The position numbers and the translations under genes were made by a program. This document shows, piece after piece, positions 7,697 to 13,866 of a stretch of DNA of 21,602 nt. Every line of letters starts with the position of its first letter. Within the stretch, counting starts at the first letter, position 1. Under the pieces are notes generated by a model that did not search any database, was not told the origin of the DNA, and saw only the letters and a list, made by a program, of their open reading frames with translations. Origin of the DNA: JAEUOS01 sp031423955 (GTDB lineage Bacteria; Pseudomonadota; Gammaproteobacteria; Burkholderiales; JAEUOS01); the NCBI GenBank assembly GCA_031423955.1, contig JANPGJ010000090.1:1-21602 (forward strand), in the 5' to 3' direction.

Positions 7697-8863
7697 TCAG
7701 AATGTTTTCATGCCAAGGAAGCCGTCGACTTCGCTGAAGTCGGCGAACAGCTTGCGCCCGACCAGGTCCTTCAGGGTCTCGGTGGTGCCGCCGCCGAGCG
7801 TGCCGTAGCGCGCACCACGGTAGAAGCGGGACACCGGGAACTCCTCGGTGAAGCCGTAGCCGCCATGCACCTGGATCGCCTCGCTGGTGATGCGCAGCGA
7901 CATTTCGTTGCAATACATCTTGGCGATCGCCGCCTCGTGCGGGTCGGGGAACGGGTTGGCGGTCATGCAGGCGCGGTACAGCAAGCTGCGCCCGGCCTCG
8001 ATGTCGCGGTACATGTCGGCGAATTTCCAGCGCATGCCCTGGAATTCGGAGATCGAATGGCCGAAGGCGTGGCGTTCGCGCGCATACTTGATCGCCTCCT
8101 CGAAGGCGCCTTCGGCCAAACCCAGCGAGATGCTCGGGTTCAGGCAGCGCTGGGTGTTGAAGGCGTTGAGCAGCTTGCGAAAGCCGTCCTCCTGGACGAT
8201 CACGTTCTCCAGCGGCAATTCGCAGTTCTCGAAACGGATCTCGGCCAGGTTCTCGCCGCCCATGGTGTGGTAGCGGCTGGTCACCGAAAAGCCCGGCGTA
8301 CCCTTTTCGATCAGCACGCAGCCGATGCCTTCGCGCCCGGGGCGCTTGTCGATACGCGAAAAAACCACGAAGGCCTGCGCCTCGTCGACCCGGCTGATCA
8401 GGGTCTTGACGCCATTGAGAACCGCGCGGTCGCCCTTGATATCGGTGTTGGTGCGGTAGCGCGCGACATCGGTGCCGGCATGCGGCTCGGTCATGCACAC
8501 CGCCAGAATGTGTTCGCCGGTGCACACGCCGGGCAGGATGCGCCGCTTCACATGCTCGGGCGCGAAGGTCGAGATGATGCGGGTCTGCACGCCCACCTCG
8601 CCCATCACCGCCATCGCCGTCACATAGCAGGTCTTGGCGATCTCTTCGAGCACCAGGGCGGTATCGATCACGTTCAGGTTGGTGCCGCCGTATTCCTCCG
8701 GCACCGACATGCCCAGCACGCCCATTTTCGCCAGGGCGTGGATGTTTTCCCAGGGGAAGGTGCCATCCATGTAGCGCGCCGCACGGCCGCGAAACTCAGC
8801 CCTGGCCAGCTCACGCACCGCGCCCACCATGCTGCGCTGCTCATCGGACAATCTGAAATCCAT
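7697..8863 (-). CDS. Acyl-CoA dehydrogenase family protein lacking a glutamate at both usual base positions
   Basis: A 388-residue ACAD-fold flavoprotein. The N-terminal helical domain starts MDFRLSDEQRSMV, the FAD-contacting segment AVCMTEPHAGTD lies near 122-133, and the C-terminal helices include the HGGYGFTEEFPVSRFYR block. Such enzymes make alpha,beta-unsaturated acyl-CoA and pass electrons to ETF. The usual catalytic Glu (EGT motif) is Gly358 here (LGGGTTE). The alternative helix-G Glu used by isovaleryl-/long-chain-type enzymes is Gln238 (NTQRCLN). Glu89 (VMGEVGV) lies in a loop region that could approach the active site. ATG 8863 is preferred over ATG 8869 because AGGAG at 8870-8874 abuts the latter but stands six bases from the former. 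It lies downstream of the Bug gene and is followed closely by a CoA-transferase. Confidence 0.88.
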   Translation of the reverse strand: MDFRLSDEQRSMVGAVRELARAEFRGRAARYMDGTFPWENIHALAKMGVLGMSVPEEYGGTNLNVIDTALVLEEIAKTCYVTAMAVMGEVGVQTRIISTFAPEHVKRRILPGVCTGEHILAVCMTEPHAGTDVARYRTNTDIKGDRAVLNGVKTLISRVDEAQAFVVFSRIDKRPGREGIGCVLIEKGTPGFSVTSRYHTMGGENLAEIRFENCELPLENVIVQEDGFRKLLNAFNTQRCLNPSISLGLAEGAFEEAIKYARERHAFGHSISEFQGMRWKFADMYRDIEAGRSLLYRACMTANPFPDPHEAAIAKMYCNEMSLRITSEAIQVHGGYGFTEEFPVSRFYRGARYGTLGGGTTETLKDLVGRKLFADFSEVDGFLGMKTF

Positions 8864-8943
8864 CACCATCTCCTGTTGGTCGTTTTCAATAGCACCGCGG
8901 CCTGGTCACCGGCATCGATCGCCTGCGCAACATGTATTTCCCG

Positions 8944-9912
8944 CTACTCACCGCGCAGTCCCTGCGCCTTGACCATCTTCGCCCATTTGTCGACTTCGGC
9001 GCGCAGGTAGCGCGCGAATTCTTCCGGCGTGTTGCCGACCGCTTCCGCGCCCTGGGCGCGCAGCGCCTCGCGGCCCTCGGCCGATTGCAGGACGCGCGCC
9101 AGATCGCCCGACAGCCGCTCGACAATCGCGCGCGGCGTACCGGCCGGCGCCAATACGCCGTACCAGGCCTCCACCGCATAGCCCGGCAGGCCGGCCTCGG
9201 CCACCGTCGGCAACTCCGGCGCCACGATCGATCGCCTGGTTCCGGTGGTGGCGAGGGCGCGCAGGCGCCCGCTTTTCACCAGGTCATGGGTCGAGGTCAC
9301 CGTGCTGATGAGCAGGCCCACATGCCCGCCCAGCAGGTCGGCCAGCGCCGGGCCCCCACCCTTGTAGGGCACATGGGTGATCTGCACACCGGCCATGCTC
9401 TTGAACAGTTCGCCGGCCACATGATTGGCCGAACCCAGCCCGCCGGAGGCGTAGTTGAGCGCGCCGGGTCTGGCTTTGGCGGTTGCGATCAGGTCGGCGA
9501 TCGATTGCGCGGGAGACGAAGGAGGCACCACCACCATCAACGGCACCGTCGCCAAAAGTGACACCGGTTCGAAATCCTTCAACACATTGAACGACAGCTT
9601 CGGAAACAGGCTGGCATTGACCGAGGTCGAGAGCGAGCCCAGCAGCAAGGTATATCCATCCGGTGCGGCGCGCGCGACCGCCTCGGAGCCGATGTTGCTG
9701 GCGCCGCCGGCACGATTTTCCACAACCACCTGTTTGCCCAGCAGATCGGGCAGGCGTTGCGAGACCAGTCGCGAGGTGAGATCGGCGCCGCCGCCGGGCG
9801 CGAACGGCACGATCAGGCGCACCGGCCGCTCGGGGTACTGCGCGAGCGCGGCGCTGCCGGTGGCCAGCCATAGCGCGGCGATTGCGCAGGCGACACGCAG
9901 GCGCTGCTTCAC
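8944..9912 (-). CDS. Tripartite tricarboxylate transporter substrate-binding protein (Bug/TctC family)
   Basis: A 322-residue periplasmic binding protein. The signal peptide runs from MKQRLRVACAIAALWLATG to an ALA-Q cleavage site near 24. Hallmark loops are PFAPGGGADLTSRLVSQRLP (about 36-55), ENRAGGASNIGSEAVARAAPDGYTLLLG and THVPYKGGGPALADLLGGHV. The start is the GTG at 9912, which overlaps the TGA of the upstream CoA-transferase (GTGA). The much longer open frame reading back to 10488 is the transferase read in another frame. The overlap makes co-translation with a CoA-transferase likely and suggests that the bound compound is the acid activated by it (inference). The gap to the acyl-CoA dehydrogenase is about 80 bases. 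No TctA or TctB gene is nearby. Confidence 0.92.
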   Translation of the reverse strand: MKQRLRVACAIAALWLATGSAALAQYPERPVRLIVPFAPGGGADLTSRLVSQRLPDLLGKQVVVENRAGGASNIGSEAVARAAPDGYTLLLGSLSTSVNASLFPKLSFNVLKDFEPVSLLATVPLMVVVPPSSPAQSIADLIATAKARPGALNYASGGLGSANHVAGELFKSMAGVQITHVPYKGGGPALADLLGGHVGLLISTVTSTHDLVKSGRLRALATTGTRRSIVAPELPTVAEAGLPGYAVEAWYGVLAPAGTPRAIVERLSGDLARVLQSAEGREALRAQGAEAVGNTPEEFARYLRAEVDKWAKMVKAQGLRGE

Positions 9913-11138
9913 GCCGCGAACTCCACCACCTTGCGCGCTGCGAGGTCGGCGCATTCCGCCGCGCCCAGGCCCAGCAGCGACTCCAGCACTGCGCGCGTAT
10001 CGGCGCCCAGGCGGGGTGAGGCGGCGGCGGGTGCTGCCGTCCACTGGCCGGCCTTGATCGGGCAGGCGGCAAGTTGCACCGGGTGCCCGCCGTGATCGAC
10101 CGCGCCAATCGAATGGTTGTGCTTCACCTGTTCGGTATGTATCGCGTCGTGCAGTTCGAGCACCGGGCTGTTGGGCACGTCGGCGGCGTCCAGAACGGCA
10201 AGCCAGTGGGCGCGCGGCTCTGTGGCGAAGATGCGTTCGAGTTCGCCCACCAGGATTGCGCGATTGGCCAGGCGCGCCGGATTGGACTTGAAGCGCGGGT
10301 CGGTGATCCATTCGTCGTGGCCGAGGGCGCGACACAGGTTGTGCCAGAAGCCGCGGGTGAAGGCGCCGACCATCACATATTCGCCGTCGGCGCAGGCGAA
10401 CGCCTGGTAGGGCACGATCTGCGCATGGCCACGACCCAGGCGCTCGATCCTGTGGCCGAGGGTGGCGACCGCTGGAATGTAGTTGCACATCATGTTGAGC
10501 GAGGCCTCCTGCATCGCCACCTTGATGTGCTGGCCTGCGGGAAAGCGTTCGCGTGCGAACAGTGCCGCCAGCACGCCGGAGAGGCCGAACAGGCCGCTGG
10601 AGAAATCCGCGATCGGGGCGCCGATGCGCACCGGGCCGCCGCCGACCTCACCGGTGACCCCCATCAGGCCGGTCACGCTTTGCATGATGATGTCGTTGGC
10701 CGGCCGCTCGCACCAGGGGCCGCTGTCGCCGAAGGCGGAAATCGAGCAATAGACCAGGCCAGGCCGGAGCGTGCGCAGGTCCGCGAACCCGAGGCCCAGG
10801 CGCGCCATCACCTGCGGCCGGAAATTTTCGATCACCACATCGCACTGCGCAGCCATCCGCCGCGCCAGTGCCGCGCCCTCTGCCTGCGCCAGGTCGAGCA
10901 CGACGCCCTTCTTGTTGCGGTTCAGGCTTACGAAGTAGTCGGAATCCTTCGGCCCCAGCATCGGCATCGGCACGCCCATCGATCGACTGCCGTCACCCTG
11001 CCCGGGCTTCTCGATCTTGATCACCTCGGCCCCGAGGTCGCCCATGAACATGCTGGCAAACGGCGCCGCCGCCGCGTGGCTGAAATCGAGCACGCGGATG
11101 CCGTCGAGCGGTCTGCCGCCTGCCTGCGCCGCAGCCAT
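9909..11138 (-). CDS. Family III (CaiB/BaiF) CoA-transferase
   Basis: A 409-residue CoA-transferase with the full family layout: PLDGIRVLDFSHAAAAPFAS at the N-terminus, GDLGAEVIKIEKPG, SLNRNKKGVVLDL, VVIENFRPQVMARLGLG, then the catalytic Asp149 in RPANDIIMQSVTG. The middle small domain (about 225-330) and the C-terminal return are present. The chosen ATG at 11138 lies one base after the TGA of the MaoC-like gene (TGAGATG). A longer reading would overlap that gene with arginine-rich sequence. The 3' end overlaps the Bug gene by GTGA. The trio hydratase, transferase and binding protein is therefore tightly coupled, consistent with uptake, CoA activation and hydration of one class of organic acid. 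The substrate cannot be assigned. Confidence 0.9.
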   Translation of the reverse strand: MAAAQAGGRPLDGIRVLDFSHAAAAPFASMFMGDLGAEVIKIEKPGQGDGSRSMGVPMPMLGPKDSDYFVSLNRNKKGVVLDLAQAEGAALARRMAAQCDVVIENFRPQVMARLGLGFADLRTLRPGLVYCSISAFGDSGPWCERPANDIIMQSVTGLMGVTGEVGGGPVRIGAPIADFSSGLFGLSGVLAALFARERFPAGQHIKVAMQEASLNMMCNYIPAVATLGHRIERLGRGHAQIVPYQAFACADGEYVMVGAFTRGFWHNLCRALGHDEWITDPRFKSNPARLANRAILVGELERIFATEPRAHWLAVLDAADVPNSPVLELHDAIHTEQVKHNHSIGAVDHGGHPVQLAACPIKAGQWTAAPAAASPRLGADTRAVLESLLGLGAAECADLAARKVVEFAA

Positions 11139-11139
11139 C

Positions 11140-12330
11140 TCAGGCCGCCCGCCCATCGGCCTCGTGGTCGATCGGCGCCGCCGGCAGGGGCACACCTTTC
11201 GACGGCAGGGCCACCACCGCTGTGCCGGGCATGATGTTTTCGCCTCGCTGGTTGACACCCTCGATCTCGCAGGCGACATAGCCGATGCCGGATTTGGCGC
11301 CGCGCCAGCGGTCGACCACGCGGCCGCGGATCCATACCGTGTCGCCCAGGAAATTCATGCCGCGGAACTTGGCGAACACCTCCGCCACCCAGCCGTCGTC
11401 GCCTGCCCAGTTGGTGATCAGGTGGGTGGCCCAGGCGCCGCGCTGCGAGCCGTAGTCGTAGGGCGCGGGCATGCCGATCTCGGCCGCCATGTAGGAATCC
11501 CAGTGCACCCGCTCGACCGCCTGCGGAATGCCGGTCTCGGGATCCTTGACCGCGATTTTCGGCGACTGCCGGCGATAGTCGAGCCAGTACTGGCCGGAAC
11601 GGATGTGCGGTGAGCCCACTCCCATCATCCAGGCAATCATGTCGGCCACCGTCAGCGGCCCGCGCACCACCGGCTGGATGGCGTCGCCGACGGCGACATC
11701 CTCCCAGTAGCGGGGCGCGGCGCCACGCACCACCTCGGCGCCGGTGTCGGCATCGATGGCGCGAATTTCCTCATCGCTGTATCTGGCCCTCGGAATCGAC
11801 ATGTACTTGCCGACTTCCTTGCCGGCGTGGCGTTCAGTGCGCACCGCCGACATGATGCAGCGCGCCACCAGTTCATCGCGCTGGTTGTAGTACTTGAATT
11901 CGCGCACCTGCATCATCGAGCGGCCGGCATACTTGCCGGTGCGCTCGTCCAGCGCGGTCATGACCTTGGTGGCGCGCACCTCGTCGCCCTCGAGCAGTGG
12001 CAGGTAGTAGGTCCAGCGGTCGTGTGCATGCAGGCCGTGCACCCCGGGCAGGCCCTCGCCACGGCGCATGTCCCAGCTGCCCCAGGTAACCGCATACAGC
12101 AGCGCCGGCGGCGCCATTCGCCTGCCGTGGCGGCTGGCCTTCGCATGCGCGGCATCGATCCACAAGGGGTTGGCGTCGCCGATCGCACGCGCGGCATGGC
12201 GGATGCTGTCGGAATTGACGTAACGCACAAACGGCTCCTCGATCGGGAACTCGCGGCCGATGCGCCGCCGCACTTCGTCGACCGCTTCATCGCTGATGCG
12301 GCCGTAGGTGGTTGGCTTGTCGCTGCTCAT
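11140..12330 (-). CDS. Double-hotdog MaoC-like / FAS1-type dehydratase-domain protein
   Basis: A 396-residue protein with two hotdog halves. The N-terminal half (about 30-165) resembles the FAS1_DH / MaoC-like N-terminal domain: ARAIGDANPLWIDAAHAKAS followed by APPALLYAV. The usual hydratase His is Trp57 here, as is common in the structural half of such fused proteins. The C-terminal half (about 205-375) carries RVHWDSYMAAEIGMPAPYDYG with His276-x-Asp278, the probable catalytic His, then SWITH-like packing around HLITNWAGDDGW and FLGDTVWIRGRV. Members hydrate or dehydrate acyl-CoAs, for example the mesaconyl-C4-CoA hydratase group. The ATG at 12330 has AAGGAAG seven bases upstream; an in-frame ATG 11 codons further up lacks support. 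It is the second gene of the GntR operon. Confidence 0.83.
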   Translation of the reverse strand: MSSDKPTTYGRISDEAVDEVRRRIGREFPIEEPFVRYVNSDSIRHAARAIGDANPLWIDAAHAKASRHGRRMAPPALLYAVTWGSWDMRRGEGLPGVHGLHAHDRWTYYLPLLEGDEVRATKVMTALDERTGKYAGRSMMQVREFKYYNQRDELVARCIMSAVRTERHAGKEVGKYMSIPRARYSDEEIRAIDADTGAEVVRGAAPRYWEDVAVGDAIQPVVRGPLTVADMIAWMMGVGSPHIRSGQYWLDYRRQSPKIAVKDPETGIPQAVERVHWDSYMAAEIGMPAPYDYGSQRGAWATHLITNWAGDDGWVAEVFAKFRGMNFLGDTVWIRGRVVDRWRGAKSGIGYVACEIEGVNQRGENIMPGTAVVALPSKGVPLPAAPIDHEADGRAA

Positions 12331-12376
12331 TTGTGTCTTCCTTTGGTGAATGTCAGGCGGCATTGGGAGGTGAATG

Positions 12377-13048
12377 TCAGACCGTCATCAGGAAATCGCG
12401 CGCCTCGAGCAGGTGCGATTCCATCAGGCGCCTGACTTCCTTCGGCTTGCCGGCGCGAAACGCGCGCGCGATGCTGCGATGGAAATCCAGCGAAACCTTT
12501 TGTCGTTCCGGCGAGCGCCAGTTGTACAGGCGGTAGGCGAAGGGCATGCGCAGCGAGTCGAGGACACGCTGGGTGGTCGCGCTGCCGGCGGCGGCGAGTA
12601 TGCGTTCGTGAAATTGCAGATTGAGTTCGACCAGCACCTGGATGGCGGCGAGTTCGCCGGCGCGGGCGCGTGCGATCGCCTTCTCCAGGCGGTCGCAGTT
12701 GGCTTCGAGGTCGGCGGCGACGCCTTCGGCATCGGCCTCGCAGGCAAGCTGGCCGGCATGGCCCTCGAGCAGCGCGCGAATCGAATAGCGGTCGAACAGT
12801 TCGTCCTTCTCGAATCGCTGCACCACCGCACCTCGGTGCGGGTACATGCGCACGATGCCGTCGGTTTCCAGCGCCTTCAGGGCCTCGCGCACCGGCGTGC
12901 GGCTGATGCCGAAGTCGGCTGCGAGACGTTCGATGGTCAGGCGCTCTTCAGGCTGGATCTTGCCTTCGTAGATCGCCTGGCGAATCAGGTCGCGCGCCTG
13001 GTCGGCCAGTGACTGGTTGCTGATGGTGCCGAGCTTGGGCGATTTCAT
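12377..13048 (-). CDS. GntR family transcriptional regulator, FadR/FCD subfamily
   Basis: A 223-residue regulator. A winged helix-turn-helix spans about 12-76 (LADQARDLIRQAIYEGKI...LTIERLAADFGISRTPVREALKALETDGIV). An FCD effector-binding domain fills the rest. The FCD metal-ligand pattern is visible as Asn143, His147 (NLQFHERI), His190 (DFHRSI) and His212 (MESHL). This subfamily usually binds organic acids or acyl-CoAs and represses the catabolic genes for them. It is the first gene of the leftward operon, 46 bases before the MaoC-like gene. The 18-bp palindrome at 13074-13091, 25 bases before the start codon, is its likely operator, implying autoregulation. No clear Shine-Dalgarno sequence precedes the ATG. 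Confidence 0.93.
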   Translation of the reverse strand: MKSPKLGTISNQSLADQARDLIRQAIYEGKIQPEERLTIERLAADFGISRTPVREALKALETDGIVRMYPHRGAVVQRFEKDELFDRYSIRALLEGHAGQLACEADAEGVAADLEANCDRLEKAIARARAGELAAIQVLVELNLQFHERILAAAGSATTQRVLDSLRMPFAYRLYNWRSPERQKVSLDFHRSIARAFRAGKPKEVRRLMESHLLEARDFLMTV

Positions 13049-13073
13049 GAGGGGCGATGAAGAATCTGTTTTG

Positions 13074-13091
13074 CATATTACATGTAATATG
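13074..13091. promoter_or_regulatory. 18-bp perfect palindrome, probable GntR operator
   Basis: CATATTACATGTAATATG is identical to its reverse complement. It is AT-rich in very GC-rich surroundings and lies between the divergent GntR gene and DUF2889 gene. FCD-type GntR proteins typically bind short palindromes of this size near their own gene. It covers the predicted -10 and spacer of the leftward promoter and the region just upstream of the rightward -10, so one bound dimer could control both directions. Confidence 0.7.
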
Positions 13092-13104
13092 TGATTACTG
13101 TCGA
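13075..13104 (-). promoter_or_regulatory. Candidate promoter of the leftward GntR operon
   Basis: Reading leftward, TCGACA (13104-13099, five of six matches to TTGACA) is followed after 18 bases by TAATAT (13080-13075), a partial -10 match. Transcription would start near 13068, about 20 bases before the GntR ATG. The palindrome overlaps the -10 and spacer, a classic repression geometry. Hexamer matches are only moderate. Confidence 0.45.
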
Positions 13105-13110
13105 GTCAGG

Positions 13111-13116
13111 TATGCT
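13111..13116 (+). promoter_or_regulatory. Candidate -10 element for the rightward DUF2889 unit
   Basis: TATGCT is followed by GCGC, the same ten bases that occur at 13855-13864 before the CoA-transferase gene. No strong -35 box is visible; its place would fall at the edge of the palindrome. Transcription starting here would give roughly a 95-base leader before the DUF2889 ATG, containing a 40-codon frame from 13124. Confidence 0.35.
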
Positions 13117-13123
13117 GCGCGAC

Positions 13124-13246
13124 ATGCACGGCGTTGCGCCGGTGCGCGCTTGCCGCGCCTGCAACCCGCCCTTGAACCCAAGCCGCACCTCCTTCTGCAA
13201 CCATTCCGGAACGCGTCATGCCGCTGCCACCCCCAGAACCCCGTGA
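13124..13246 (+). CDS. Possible 40-codon leader ORF upstream of and overlapping DUF2889
   Basis: An ATG seven bases after the TATGCT hexamer opens a 40-codon frame that ends at TGA 13244-13246, overlapping the first codons of the DUF2889 gene in another frame. The product is Arg/Pro/Cys-rich with no recognised motif. It has no Shine-Dalgarno sequence, so translation would need a leaderless start. It may be chance. Confidence 0.15.
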   Translation: MHGVAPVRACRACNPPLNPSRTSFCNHSGTRHAAATPRTP

Positions 13247-13778
13247 CGAATTGCACCTGCGCCGCATCGAGGCGCGCGGCTTTCGCCGCCACGACGGCTT
13301 GTTCGAGGTCGAGGGGCGGGTGGTGGATACCAAGACCGCGTCCTTCAAGCTGGCGCACGGTGAAAAGCGGCTGGCGGCCGGCGAGCATTTGCACGAAATG
13401 ACCGTGCGCATCACTTTTGACCAGGATTTCGTGGTGTGCGACGCGATTGCCGTCACCGACGCCTCGCCACACAGCATCTGCCCGGAGGTCACGCCCGCAC
13501 TGGCCGGCCTGAAGGGCCTTGTGATCGGCGCCGGCTGGAACCGCGGCGTGCGCGAGCGGCTGGGCGGGGCGCTGGGATGCCAGCACATCAATGAATTGCT
13601 GGCGCAAATGGCGACTGTCGCGTTCCAGTCGCTGGCGCCGTTGCGCCAGGCCCTGCCGCTGAAACTCGACCCGAACGGCAGGCCGGTGAAAATCGATTCC
13701 TGCTATGCATATGGCAGCACACGCGAAGTGGTGCGCATGCGCTGGCCCGAGCACTACGACGGCCCGCGCGGCGGCTGA
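13218..13778 (+). CDS. DUF2889 family protein
   Basis: A 186-residue protein matching DUF2889. The family pattern is clear: LHLRRIEARGFRRHDGLFEVEGRVVDTK at the start, HEMTVRITFDQDFVVCDAIAVTDASPHSICPE in the middle, GLKGLVIGAGWNRGVRERLGGALGCQHINELLAQMATVAFQSL toward the end. The family has no established biochemical role; members are often found beside CoA-linked or aromatic-degradation genes in proteobacteria. A conserved His/Cys cluster (His in the SPHSIC segment; Cys and His in GCQHINELL) could bind metal or act catalytically, though this is only suggestive. It faces away from the GntR gene across a 169-base divergent region and precedes a CaiB/BaiF gene by 88 bases. Only a weak ribosome site (GGAA) precedes the ATG. 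Confidence 0.85.
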   Translation: MPLPPPEPRDELHLRRIEARGFRRHDGLFEVEGRVVDTKTASFKLAHGEKRLAAGEHLHEMTVRITFDQDFVVCDAIAVTDASPHSICPEVTPALAGLKGLVIGAGWNRGVRERLGGALGCQHINELLAQMATVAFQSLAPLRQALPLKLDPNGRPVKIDSCYAYGSTREVVRMRWPEHYDGPRGG

Positions 13779-13854
13779 CCGGCGCGGCCTCGCCGCGCGC
13801 CAGGGGCTGCCCGATCGGCGCGGGCAAGGTGCGCCCCGATTGCCGTCATCGCGC

Positions 13855-13860
13855 TATGCT
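13855..13860 (+). promoter_or_regulatory. Candidate -10 element directly before the CoA-transferase start
   Basis: TATGCT ends six bases before the ATG at 13867, so transcription would begin at or beside the A of the start codon. There is no Shine-Dalgarno sequence and no clear -35 box. The same ten-base string TATGCTGCGC occurs at 13111-13120. Confidence 0.4.
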
Positions 13861-13866
13861 GCGCCG

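Noticed and set aside
6496..7737. 413-codon open frame on the plus strand
   Set aside because: It is antisense to a CoA-transferase with intact catalytic motifs; the composition is shadow-like.
9913..10488. Long N-terminal extension of the Bug protein
   Set aside because: The extension is the CoA-transferase gene read in another frame; the GTG at 9912 directly precedes a normal signal peptide.
10074..11234. 386-codon open frame on the plus strand
   Set aside because: It is antisense to the CoA-transferase at 9909-11138; no motif is visible.
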